Counted from the stretch's first letter, positions 1-7,680 are shown. The stretch is DNA of 12,187 nucleotides from an uncultured bacterium (GCA_938014945.1 CALLQH010000306.1:1-12187), one strand, 5' to 3'. A program made the numbers and translations. The notes: generated by a model from the letters alone, not told the origin.

Positions 1-14
1 GAGAGCTTCTTGCC

Positions 15-2033
15 ATGCACAGCTTCGCTGCGAACCCGCGCACGGTGCGCGAGATCGAACATCTCTGGATTCCGCTCAGCGACGGCACGCGCCTGGCCGC
101 GCGCATGTGGCTGCCGCAGGACGCCGAGAGCGATCCGGTCCCTGCGATCCTCGAATACATCCCCTACCGCAAGCGCGACGCCTGCCGCAGCGGCGACAGC
201 CTGATGCACCGGCCGGTCGCCGAAGCGGGCTACGCCTGCCTGCGCGTCGATATCCGCGGCAGCGGCGACAGCGAGGGCATCCTCACCGACGAATACACCG
301 CCCAGGAACAGGCCGACGGCCTGGAGCTTCTGGCCTGGATCGCCGCGCAGCCCTGGTGCAGCGGCGCGGTCGGCATGATCGGCATCAGCTGGGGCGGCTT
401 CAACGGCCTGCAGCTTGCCGCCCTGCGTCCGCCCGCGCTGAAGGCCGTCATCTCCGTGGGCTCCACCGACGACCGTTACGCCACCGACGTCCACTACTAC
501 GGCGGCGGCCTGACCAAGGACAACATCGACTGGTCGGCGGTCATGTTCTCCCACAACGCGCTGCCGCCCGACCCGGAGATCGTCGGCGAGAACTGGCGCG
601 CCATGTGGCTGGAACGGCTGGAGGCCAACCGCCCGTGGGCGATCCAGTGGATGAGCCACCAGCGGCGCGATGCCTACTGGCGCCACGGCAGCGTCTGCGA
701 GGACATCGGCGCCATCGAGATCCCGGTTCTGGCGGTCAACGGCTGGGCCGACAACTACGCCGAGACGGTGCCGCGCCTGCTTGCCACCCTGAAGGGGCCG
801 CGCAAGGGCCTGGTCGGCCCCTGGGCGCACGACTACCCCAACACCGGATTGCCCGGCCCGCAGATCGGCTTCCTGCAGGAATGCGTGCGCTGGTGGGACC
901 ACTGGCTCAAGGGCATCGGGAACGGCATCATGGACGAACCCATGTACCGAGTCTGGATGCAGGAGCATGTGCCGCCGCGCGGCGAATATCCGGAGCGCGC
1001 CGGTCGCTGGGTCGCCGAGCAGACCTGGCCCAGCCCGCGCATCGACTGGCGCCATCTGGCCATGAATCCCGGCAGGCTGGAGGAATCCGCCGGCCCGGAA
1101 ACGCCGCTGACGGTCTGCTCCATGCTCTCCACCGGGCGCAGCCAGGGCGAACTCGGCCGCTACGGCAGCGGCGGCGAATGGCCCGGCGACCAGCGCGAGG
1201 ACGACGGCGCCAGCCTCGTCTTCCTTTCCGATCCCCTGCCGGGGCGCACCGAGATCCTGGGCGCGCCAGTGGTCGAACTGGTGCTTTCCAGCGACCGGCC
1301 CGTGGCGCTCGCCGCAGTGCGCCTCAACGACGTCGCGCCCTCGGGCGCCTCGACCCGGGTGCAGCACGGCCTGCTCAACCTCACCCAGCGTGACGACCGC
1401 GAGCACATTGCGCCCCTGGTTCCCGGCGAGCGTTACCGCGTGCGCATCGAACTCGATGACATCGCCCATGCCTTTCCCGCCGGGCACCGCATCGCGGTCT
1501 CGGTGAGCTCGGCCTACTGGCCCATGGTCTGGCCCTCCCCGGAGATGACGACGCTCACCGTGATCGCCGGCGCCAGCCGCCTGGAACTGCCGGTACGCCC
1601 GGCCGATCCTGCCGATGCGGGCCTGCGCCCCTTCGACCCGCCGGTGAGCGGTCCGCAGACGCCGGTGACGACCCTGCGCGAGCCCCGCCTCAACAACATC
1701 CTGGTGACGCGCGATACCGCCCGCCAGGCGGTCACGGTGCAGATCGTGCGCGACCGCGGCCACCACCGCTACGACGACATCGGCAGCGAGCTTGGCGAGA
1801 ACGGCGATGTCTTCTATCGGCTGGTCGAGGACGATCCGCTCTCGGCACAGGCCTGGACGGCCTTCGAAACGCTCTACCGGCGCGACGCCATCGCCCTGCG
1901 CATCCTGACCCGCCAGCGCATGACCTGCACCGCCGACAGCTTCCGCCTGGAGGCGGAACTCGAGGCCTTTGAAAACGACAAACCGGTGTTCACGCGCGCC
2001 TGGGACGAGAGCTTCCCGCGCGAGGGCATCTGA
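15..2033 (+). CDS. CocE/NonD family alpha/beta hydrolase, copy 1 of a tandem trio
   Basis: A 672-residue serine hydrolase of the CocE/NonD (peptidase S15-like) family, which cleaves esters or amides of acyl, aminoacyl or peptidyl substrates; the substrate here is unknown. The N-terminal alpha/beta-hydrolase domain carries the PYRKRD motif (Tyr51, the likely oxyanion-hole tyrosine by analogy with CocE), the nucleophile elbow GISWGG (Ser125), NGWADNY (Asp246) and GPWAH (His272). A cap region lies at about 145-230. From about 330 to 580 it resembles the PepX_C jelly-roll domain, followed by about 90 further residues ending PREGI. Typical family members have about 550-600 residues, so the C-terminal tail is extra. 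No signal peptide or membrane segment is visible, so it is probably cytoplasmic. The ATG at 15 aligns with the starts of both sister genes, and GAGAG at 1-5 is a possible weak ribosome binding site. Family assignment is firm; specificity is not. Confidence 0.93.
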   Translation: MHSFAANPRTVREIEHLWIPLSDGTRLAARMWLPQDAESDPVPAILEYIPYRKRDACRSGDSLMHRPVAEAGYACLRVDIRGSGDSEGILTDEYTAQEQADGLELLAWIAAQPWCSGAVGMIGISWGGFNGLQLAALRPPALKAVISVGSTDDRYATDVHYYGGGLTKDNIDWSAVMFSHNALPPDPEIVGENWRAMWLERLEANRPWAIQWMSHQRRDAYWRHGSVCEDIGAIEIPVLAVNGWADNYAETVPRLLATLKGPRKGLVGPWAHDYPNTGLPGPQIGFLQECVRWWDHWLKGIGNGIMDEPMYRVWMQEHVPPRGEYPERAGRWVAEQTWPSPRIDWRHLAMNPGRLEESAGPETPLTVCSMLSTGRSQGELGRYGSGGEWPGDQREDDGASLVFLSDPLPGRTEILGAPVVELVLSSDRPVALAAVRLNDVAPSGASTRVQHGLLNLTQRDDREHIAPLVPGERYRVRIELDDIAHAFPAGHRIAVSVSSAYWPMVWPSPEMTTLTVIAGASRLELPVRPADPADAGLRPFDPPVSGPQTPVTTLREPRLNNILVTRDTARQAVTVQIVRDRGHHRYDDIGSELGENGDVFYRLVEDDPLSAQAWTAFETLYRRDAIALRILTRQRMTCTADSFRLEAELEAFENDKPVFTRAWDESFPREGI

Positions 2034-2070
2034 GCCAACGCCCGAACGGCCGCCAGAGCCGGGGCGCAAG

Positions 2071-2083
2071 AAGGAGAAAAACC
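2071..2083 (+). promoter_or_regulatory. Ribosome binding site of hydrolase copy 2
   Basis: AAGGAG at 2071-2076 stands seven bases before the ATG at 2084. It is by far the strongest Shine-Dalgarno sequence in the trio and it fixes the start of copy 2. It suggests the interrupted gene is, or recently was, well translated. Confidence 0.75.
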
Positions 2084-3058
2084 ATGGCCAGCATCGTCGC
2101 CGTGCCGATGATCCTGCGGGATATCGAGCACTTCTGGATCCCGCTGCCCGACGGCACGCGCCTTGCCGCGCGCATGTGGCTGCCCGAAGGATCGGAAGAC
2201 AGCCCCGTGCCCGCGATCCTGGAGTACATCCCCTACCGCAAGCGCGACGGCACCCGCGGCCGCGACGAGAACCTGCATGTGCCCGTCGCCGAGGCCGGTT
2301 ACGCCGTGATCCGCGTCGACCTGCGCGGCACCGGCGACAGCGAGGGCGTCTATCACGACGAGTACCTGCCCCAGGAGCTGCAGGACGGCTGCGACGTCAT
2401 CGCCTGGATCGCCGATCAGCCCTGGTGCGACGGCAAGGTCGGCATCATCGGCAAGTCCTGGGGCGGCTTCAACGGCCTGCAGCTTGCCGCCCTGCAGCCG
2501 CCTGCGCTGAAGGCCATCATCTCCGTCGGCTCCACCGATGACCGCTACGCCACCGACGTCCACTACTACGGCGGCTGCCTGACCAAGGACAATCTGGACT
2601 GGTCGGCCTACATGTTCGCGCTCAACGGCATGCCGCCCGATCCGGAGCTGGTGGGCGAGGACTGGCGCGCCATGTGGCTCGCGCGCCTGGAAGCCAACCG
2701 CCCCTGGGCGATTCCATGGATGGAGCACCAGCGGCGCGACGAATACTGGCGCCACGGCAGCGTCTGCGAGGAGTTCTCGAAGATCGAGATCCCCTGCTTC
2801 CTGGTCAACGGCTGGGGCGACAACTACAGCGAGGCGATTCCGCGCATGCTCGCCGGGCTTTCCTGCCCGCGGAAGGGCCTCATCGGCCCCTGGGCCCATG
2901 TCTATCCCCACGACGGCGGCCCCGGCCCGGAGATCGGCTTCCTGCAGGAATGCCTGCGCTGGTGGGATCATTGGCTGAAGGGCAGCGACACCGGCATCAT
3001 GGACGAACCCATGCTGCGCGCCTGGATGTGCGACAGCCGCCCACCGCTCACCGAATAG
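2084..3058 (+). CDS. Truncated product of hydrolase copy 2 (catalytic domain only)
   Basis: Without readthrough, the ATG at 2084 gives 324 residues. This piece has the complete alpha/beta-hydrolase fold with cap and all three triad residues (Ser125, Asp246, His272), but loses the jelly-roll domain and C-terminal tail. In CocE-type enzymes the jelly-roll domain packs against the catalytic domain and helps form the active-site cleft, so I infer that the fragment is probably unstable or inactive. The cut lies at the domain junction, however, so a folded short product cannot be ruled out. Confidence 0.5.
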   Translation: MASIVAVPMILRDIEHFWIPLPDGTRLAARMWLPEGSEDSPVPAILEYIPYRKRDGTRGRDENLHVPVAEAGYAVIRVDLRGTGDSEGVYHDEYLPQELQDGCDVIAWIADQPWCDGKVGIIGKSWGGFNGLQLAALQPPALKAIISVGSTDDRYATDVHYYGGCLTKDNLDWSAYMFALNGMPPDPELVGEDWRAMWLARLEANRPWAIPWMEHQRRDEYWRHGSVCEEFSKIEIPCFLVNGWGDNYSEAIPRMLAGLSCPRKGLIGPWAHVYPHDGGPGPEIGFLQECLRWWDHWLKGSDTGIMDEPMLRAWMCDSRPPLTE

Positions 3059-4102
3059 GCCACCCTGCCCGGCCGCTGGGTCGCCGAGGCGACCTGGCCC
3101 AGCCCGCGCATCCAGTGGCGCGAACTGGCCCTCAATCCCGGCCGCCTCGACGCGGTCGCGGGCCCGGAGGAGCCTCTGCCGATCTGCTCGATGCAGACCA
3201 CCGGCCTCACCCAGGGCGAGCTCGGCCGTTACGGAAGCGGCGGCGAATGGCCCAGCGACCAGCGCGAGGACGACGGCGCGAGCCTCGTCTTCCTCACCGA
3301 ACCGCTCACGGAGGCCGTCGAGATTCTCGGCGCGCCCCTGGTCGAGCTCACGATCGCCTCGGACAAGCCGGTCGCCTTCGTCGCCGTGCGCCTCAACGAT
3401 GTCGCGCCCTCGGGCGCCTCGACCCGCGTCCATCACGGCGTGCTGAACCTCACCCGGCGCGAGGGCATGGACCGCACCGATCCGCTGGAGCCCGGGAAGC
3501 CCTACCGCGTCACCGTGGAGATCGACGATATCGCCCACCGCTTCGCGCCGGGTCACCGCATCGCGCTCTCGGTCTCCTCGACCAACTGGCCGCTGATCTG
3601 GCCGAGCCCCGAGGTCGTCACGCTCACCGTTCACGCCGGCGTCAGCCGCCTGCGGCTGCCGGTGCGCCCGACCGACCCCGCCGATGCCGACCTGCCCGAA
3701 TTCGCCCCGCCCATCGGCGGCGAGCCCGGCCCTGTCACCACCCTGCGCGAGGGCCCGCCCAACACGCGCGACATCCGCCGCGATGCCTATACGGGCGAGA
3801 CCATCGTGCGCCTGCCGCGCAAGGACGGCGCCTACCGCATCGAGGATATCGACCTTGAAACCCATGGCGACGGCTCGATCTGGCATCGTATCGTCGAGGG
3901 CGATCCGGCCTCGGCCGCCCAATGGTCGTCCTTCACCATGGGGCGGCGGCGCGGCGACTGGCACATCGAATCCCGCACCACCCAGCGGCTGACCTGCACG
4001 GCCGACGTTTTCCGCCTGGAAGCGGCCATCGAGGTCGATGACAACGGCGAACGCATCTACGAGCGCAGCTGGGACATGACGTTCCCGCGCGACGGCATCT
4101 AA
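3059..4102 (+). other. C-terminal remnant of hydrolase copy 2 (jelly-roll plus tail)
   Basis: An open stretch of 347 sense codons and a TAA follows the TAG in the same frame. It begins ATLPGRWVAEATWPSP, matching the PGRWV region of copies 1 and 3, and continues through the PepX_C-like domain to the shared C-terminal ending. The first internal ATG, at 3191, has no ribosome binding site at a normal distance (GAGGAG lies about 19 bases upstream), so separate translation of this half is unlikely. Confidence 0.7.
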
Positions 4103-4119
4103 CAAAAGAAAGAACAACG

Positions 4120-6141
4120 ATGAGCGAAAGCCTGGTCGCCAACCCGCGCGCCATCCACGAGATCGAACACTGCTGGATTCCCCTGCCCGACGGCACGCGC
4201 CTGGCCGCCAAGATCTGGCTGCCGATCGATGCCGAGGAGGAGCCGGTTCCCGCGATCCTCGAGTATCTGCCCTACCGCAAGCGCGACGGAACACGCGGGC
4301 GCGACCGCACCAACCATCCGCCGGTGGCCGAAGCCGGCTACGCCTGCGTGCGCGTCGATATCCGCGGCACCGGCGACAGCGAGGGCGTCTATCACGACGA
4401 ATACACGGTGCAGGAGCAGCTGGACGGCTGCGACGTCATCGCCTGGATCGCGGAGCAGCCCTGGTGCACCGGGGCGGTCGGCATGATCGGCATCAGTTGG
4501 GGCGGCTTCAACGGCCTGCAGATCGCGGCGCGCCGTCCGCCTGCGCTGAAGGCCATCATCACCATCGGCTCCACCGACGACCGTTACGCGACCGACGTCC
4601 ACTACTACGGCGGCTGCCTGATCAAGGACAACATCGGCTGGGGCGGCGTGATGTTCGGCCTCAACGCCCTGCCGCCCGATCCCGAACTGGTCGGCGATGC
4701 CTGGCGGGAACTGTGGATGGCGCGCCTGGAGGCCGACACGCCCTGGACCCTGGAATGGCTGCGCCACCAGCGCCGCGACGCCTACTGGCAGCAGGGCAGC
4801 GTCAATCAGGATTTCTCGAAGATCGACTGCGCGGTCTATGCCGTCTCCGGCTGGGCCGACAACTACAACGAGGCGGTGCCCCGCCTGCTGGCCGGTCTGT
4901 CCTGCCCGCGCAAGGGCCTTTCGGGTCCCTGGGCGCATCAGTACCCCAACAAGGGCCATCCCGGCCCGGCGATCGACTTCCTGGGCGAGACCGTGCGCTG
5001 GTGGGACCACTGGCTGAAGGGCATCGATACCGGGATCATGGACGAACCCATGTACCGCGCCTGGATCCAGGACAGCGTGCCGCCGGCCACCGTCTATGCC
5101 GAACGGCCCGGCCGCTGGGTGGGCGAGCCTTCCTGGCCCAGCCCCAACATCGAGACCCGTGTCCTCGCCATGAACCCCGGCCGGCTCGAGGCCGAGCCGG
5201 GCGAGGAAACGCCGCTGCCGCTGTGCTCCCTGCAGGCCACGGGCACCCATCAGGCCATGCTCTGCCACCACGGCGAGCCCGGCGCATTTTCCTCCGACCA
5301 GCGGGGCGACGATGCCGGCAGTCTCGTCTTCCTCTCCGAGCCGCTCGCCGAACCCGTCGAGATCCTGGGCGCCCCCATCGTCGAACTGACGCTGGCCAGC
5401 GACCGGCCCAACGCCTTCGTCGCCGTGCGCCTCAACGATGTCGCCCCGAACGGCGCCTCGACCCGCGTCCACCACGGCGTGCTCAACCTCAACCGTCGCC
5501 AGGGCATGGACCGCAGCGACCCGCTGGTCCCCGGCGAGCCCGTCACCGTGCGTGTCGAGATCGACGACATCGGCCACGCCTTCCCTGCGGGCCACCGCAT
5601 TGCCGTCTCGGTGTCCTCGACCTACTTCCCGCTCGTCTGGCCTTCGCCCGAGCCCGTGACCCTCACGCTGTTTGCCGGGCGCTGCCATCTGGAGCTGCCG
5701 GTGCGCCGCGCCGGCGCACCCGACGGCGACTTCGCCCCCTTCGGCAAGCCCGTGAACGGTCCGGGCAGCGCCATGACGCCGCTCAACAAGGGCGAAGGCC
5801 TGCGCCGCGAGGTGCTGCGTGATATCGCCACCGGCACCACCATGACCCACCAGGTGCAGGACAGCGGCATCAACCGCCACGACGATACCGGCACCGTCGA
5901 GGGCGAGCGCGGCGAGGCCTGGCACAGCGTCGTCGAGGGTAACCCGGCAACCGCGCGTTCGCGCACGGAGCGGGTCGATACCTGGCGCCGCGACGGCATC
6001 GCCATCGAGATCCGCACCAGCCAGGACCTCTGGGCCGACGGCACGGATTTCCACTTCAGCGCCGAGCTGGAGGCCTTCGAGAACGGCACCAGCGTCTTTT
6101 CGCGCTCCTGGAACGAGACCGTGCCGCGCGACGGCAACTGA
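4120..6141 (+). CDS. CocE/NonD family alpha/beta hydrolase, copy 3
   Basis: A 673-residue intact paralogue of the two preceding genes, with one extra residue near the N-terminus. The nucleophile motif is GISWGG (Ser126), the acid is in SGWADNY (Asp247) and the base in GPWAH (His273); PYRKRD places the likely oxyanion tyrosine at 52. The jelly-roll domain and the about 90-residue tail ending PRDGN are both present. No signal peptide is seen. The 17-base gap from copy 2 is A-rich (AAAAGAAAGAAC) with only a weak purine-rich binding site, so translation may depend partly on the upstream gene. In the sampled active-site block (residues 121-176) it matches copy 1 at 46 of 56 positions, while copies 1 and 2 match at 50 of 56. 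It is therefore the more diverged copy there, with changes such as CLIKDNIGWGG that could alter specificity. Confidence 0.93.
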   Translation: MSESLVANPRAIHEIEHCWIPLPDGTRLAAKIWLPIDAEEEPVPAILEYLPYRKRDGTRGRDRTNHPPVAEAGYACVRVDIRGTGDSEGVYHDEYTVQEQLDGCDVIAWIAEQPWCTGAVGMIGISWGGFNGLQIAARRPPALKAIITIGSTDDRYATDVHYYGGCLIKDNIGWGGVMFGLNALPPDPELVGDAWRELWMARLEADTPWTLEWLRHQRRDAYWQQGSVNQDFSKIDCAVYAVSGWADNYNEAVPRLLAGLSCPRKGLSGPWAHQYPNKGHPGPAIDFLGETVRWWDHWLKGIDTGIMDEPMYRAWIQDSVPPATVYAERPGRWVGEPSWPSPNIETRVLAMNPGRLEAEPGEETPLPLCSLQATGTHQAMLCHHGEPGAFSSDQRGDDAGSLVFLSEPLAEPVEILGAPIVELTLASDRPNAFVAVRLNDVAPNGASTRVHHGVLNLNRRQGMDRSDPLVPGEPVTVRVEIDDIGHAFPAGHRIAVSVSSTYFPLVWPSPEPVTLTLFAGRCHLELPVRRAGAPDGDFAPFGKPVNGPGSAMTPLNKGEGLRREVLRDIATGTTMTHQVQDSGINRHDDTGTVEGERGEAWHSVVEGNPATARSRTERVDTWRRDGIAIEIRTSQDLWADGTDFHFSAELEAFENGTSVFSRSWNETVPRDGN

Positions 6142-6162
6142 GCCATCCACTGGCAAAATCGC

Positions 6163-6181
6163 CCCCGGGCCTTGCCCGGGG
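6163..6181 (+). terminator. Perfect 8-bp GC hairpin after the hydrolase array
   Basis: CCCCGGGC at 6163-6170 and GCCCGGGG at 6174-6181 form a perfect 8-bp stem with a 3-base CTT loop, 21 bases after the stop of copy 3. No T-tract follows, so it is not a classical intrinsic terminator. It could end transcription with help, protect the mRNA 3' end, or belong to the leader of the next gene. The 3' arm could also pair weakly with CCCGG at 6187-6191. Confidence 0.4.
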
Positions 6182-6198
6182 TAGAACCCGGCGCAGGA

Positions 6199-6220
6199 TC
6201 AGGCGAGGTTGAACGCCTGA
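6199..6220. repeat. Perfect 7-bp inverted repeat upstream of the ParA-like gene
   Basis: TCAGGCG at 6199-6205 and CGCCTGA at 6214-6220 are exact inverted copies separated by eight bases, ending 22 bases before the ATG at 6243. The position fits an operator (many ParA-type genes are autoregulated) or an mRNA leader hairpin, but neither role is shown by the sequence. Confidence 0.35.
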
Positions 6221-6242
6221 CGATTCGCGATGGGAACGCCAC

Positions 6243-6881
6243 ATGCGCACCGTTCTGGTCGCCAACATCAAGGGTGGCTGCGGCAAGACGACGCTGGCCA
6301 CCAATCTCGCCGTCGCCTTTGCCGTCGCCGGCAAGGCCGTGGCGCTGGCCGACGCCGACCGCCAGAAGAGCAGCCTGCAGTGGTGCGAGATGCGCCCCGA
6401 GGGCGTGCCCGCCGTGCAGGGCCTCAACTGGACCAAGCGCCAGGGCGAGGTGCCCAAGGGCATCGACCGCCTGGTGATCGACGCCCCCGCCGCCATGACC
6501 CCGGCGCAGTCCGAAGCGCTCGTCGATCTTGCCGATGTCGTGCTGGTGCCGGTACTGCCCTCGGTCTTCGACGAACGCGCCACGCGCCGCTTCCTCGAGC
6601 GCATCGAGGAGATCAAGGCCATCCGCAAGCAGCGCAAGGGCCTGGCGCTGGTCGCCAACCGGGTACGTGCCAACACCCGCGCCGCCGACCGCCTGGAGGC
6701 TTTCCTCGCCGAGATCGGCCACGAGGCCGCCGGCCGCATCGCCGACCGCGCCATCTACGGCGAACTTGCCGTCCAGGGCCTCAGTCTCTTCGACGTCAAC
6801 ACCCGCCCCGCCATCGAGACGGCCGTCCACTGGCTGCCCCTGCTGGGCTTCATCGAGCAGTCCCTGCGCGGCAAGCGCTGA
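6243..6881 (+). CDS. ParA/ParF-type (MinD/ParA superfamily) ATPase
   Basis: A 212-residue deviant-Walker ATPase. KGGCGKTT at residues 10-17 is the deviant Walker A motif with the signature lysine Lys10. ADADRQKSSLQW (36-47) is the DxDxQxS region, with Arg where Pro is usual. RLVIDAPA (76-82) is the Walker B strand with Asp80. The short length without an N-terminal helix-turn-helix fits the ParF/type Ib or orphan ParA class. Such ATPases use ATP-dependent DNA or membrane binding to position plasmids, chromosomes or protein assemblies. No ParB-like gene follows: the next gene is on the other strand, ending 4 bases away. The cargo is therefore unknown. The ATG at 6243 begins directly at the first beta strand; its ribosome binding site (GGGAACG) is weak. 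Superfamily is certain, role is not. Confidence 0.9.
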   Translation: MRTVLVANIKGGCGKTTLATNLAVAFAVAGKAVALADADRQKSSLQWCEMRPEGVPAVQGLNWTKRQGEVPKGIDRLVIDAPAAMTPAQSEALVDLADVVLVPVLPSVFDERATRRFLERIEEIKAIRKQRKGLALVANRVRANTRAADRLEAFLAEIGHEAAGRIADRAIYGELAVQGLSLFDVNTRPAIETAVHWLPLLGFIEQSLRGKR

Positions 6882-6885
6882 CGTC

Positions 6886-7665
6886 TCAGTCCTCCCGCCG
6901 CGGACGGCGGTGACCGCGGCGCGCCAGAGCCTCCTGGAGCTTGCTGCGCGGCTCGTCGCTGCCGTGGGCTTCACGAAAGGCGGTGATGCCCTCTGCGATG
7001 GCGGCATCCTCACGCCCGCCTTCCCAACGCCGCATCAGCGCCTTCTGCGCACGGATGGCGCGCGGACCGGCGGCACAGATGGCCTCGCTCCACTCGGCGA
7101 CCGCCGCATCCAGACCCTCCGGCTCGGCCAGCCGTTCGATGAGCCCGGCCTGCAGCGCCTCCCGCGCATCGATCACGCGCCCGGTCAGGAGCAGTTCGGC
7201 TGCCCGGCCCCAGCCCATCAGGCGCGGCAGCAGGGCCGCCTCGATCACCGAGGGAATGCCGATCTGCACCTCCGGCATCGCAAAGGTCGAGCGCACCGAG
7301 GCCGCCCGCAGGTCGCAGGAGGCCGCCAGTTCCAGCGCACCGCCCAGACACGCGCCGTCGATGCGCGCAATCACCGGCACCGGACAGTCGCGCACCGCCC
7401 GGCATGCCCCGTGCAGCCGCGTGATGAAGGCTTCCGCGGTCGCCTGCGTCACCGCCCCCAGTTCCGCGACATCCGCACCCGCCGAGAACGCCGGGCCGGC
7501 GCCCGTCAGCACGACGCAGCGCAGGTCCTCTTCCTGCGTCAGTGCGCGCATGGCAGCGGTCAGTTGCGCGATCAAAGCGCCCGACAACGCGTTTCGCTTC
7601 TCGGGGCGGTCAAGCGTGACCCAGGCGCACCCCGCGCGCCGTTCGATGTCCAGCATCGCGCTCAT
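6886..7665 (-). CDS. Enoyl-CoA hydratase/isomerase family protein
   Basis: A 259-residue crotonase-fold protein that would hydrate, isomerise or otherwise act on an acyl-CoA. FSAGADVAEL (60-69) and ACLGGALEL (105-113) form the oxyanion hole and CoA site. Glu112 (GGALEL) and Glu132 (AMPEVQIG) align with the two catalytic glutamates of classical enoyl-CoA hydratase (144 and 164 in the rat enzyme). The segment after it reads GIPSVIEAALLPRLMGWG instead of the usual PGAGGTQRL type, so it belongs to another subgroup and its substrate is open. I chose the ATG at 7665, not the longer frame from 7797: the fold starts right after it, and GAGGGAG at 7674-7680 lies 8 bases upstream. It follows the exported hydrolase by 13 bases and is probably its operon partner. 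Confidence 0.88.
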   Translation of the reverse strand: MSAMLDIERRAGCAWVTLDRPEKRNALSGALIAQLTAAMRALTQEEDLRCVVLTGAGPAFSAGADVAELGAVTQATAEAFITRLHGACRAVRDCPVPVIARIDGACLGGALELAASCDLRAASVRSTFAMPEVQIGIPSVIEAALLPRLMGWGRAAELLLTGRVIDAREALQAGLIERLAEPEGLDAAVAEWSEAICAAGPRAIRAQKALMRRWEGGREDAAIAEGITAFREAHGSDEPRSKLQEALARRGHRRPRRED

Positions 7666-7673
7666 GTCGGCGA

Positions 7674-7680
7674 CTCCCTC
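7674..7680 (-). promoter_or_regulatory. Ribosome binding site overlapping the upstream stop codon
   Basis: On the minus strand, GAGGGAG overlaps the TGA stop (7681-7679) of the upstream hydrolase and lies 8 bases before the ATG at 7665. It supports the short start of the enoyl-CoA hydratase and suggests that the two genes are translationally coupled. Confidence 0.65.

Larger units (their letters stand above)
2084..4102 (+). pseudogene. CocE/NonD family hydrolase, copy 2, interrupted by an in-frame TAG at codon 325
   Basis: Read through the stop, this gene encodes 672 positions, the same length as copy 1, and aligns to it almost without gaps. The visible triad is Ser125 in GKSWGG, Asp246 in NGWGDNY and His272 in GPWAH. 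The only lesion I see is TAG at 3056-3058. Both sister genes have TAT (Tyr) at that place (987-989 in copy 1), so one base change explains it. The following 347 codons are open and keep the jelly-roll motifs and the C-terminal ending PRDGI, so the break is recent, a sequence error, or read through. It starts 50 bases after copy 1 with a strong GGAG at 2073-2076, seven bases before the ATG, and ends 17 bases before copy 3. Lys124 next to the nucleophile replaces the Ile of the other copies. PepX-type peptidases, as I recall, also have GKS here. Confidence 0.85.

Noticed and set aside
3056..3058. Pyrrolysine or selenocysteine insertion at the TAG
   Set aside because: The sister genes have Tyr here, not a position typical of Pyl; TAG is not the selenocysteine codon; no recoding element or Pyl gene is visible. 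Simple nonsense mutation or base error is more likely.
1874..4294. Long minus-strand open frame of about 806 codons antisense to hydrolase copy 2
   Set aside because: It is a shadow of high GC and codon bias in the + strand genes: the translation is low-complexity, rich in Ala, Gly, Arg, Asp and Val, without recognisable motifs, while the + strand has clear catalytic domains. A similar shadow of about 685 codons occurs antisense to copy 3 (4099-6156).
6882..6885. Bidirectional terminator between the ParA-like gene and the enoyl-CoA hydratase
   Set aside because: The stops are only 4 bases apart and I see no hairpin with a T-tract there; the same is true of the 8-base gap at 11660-11667.
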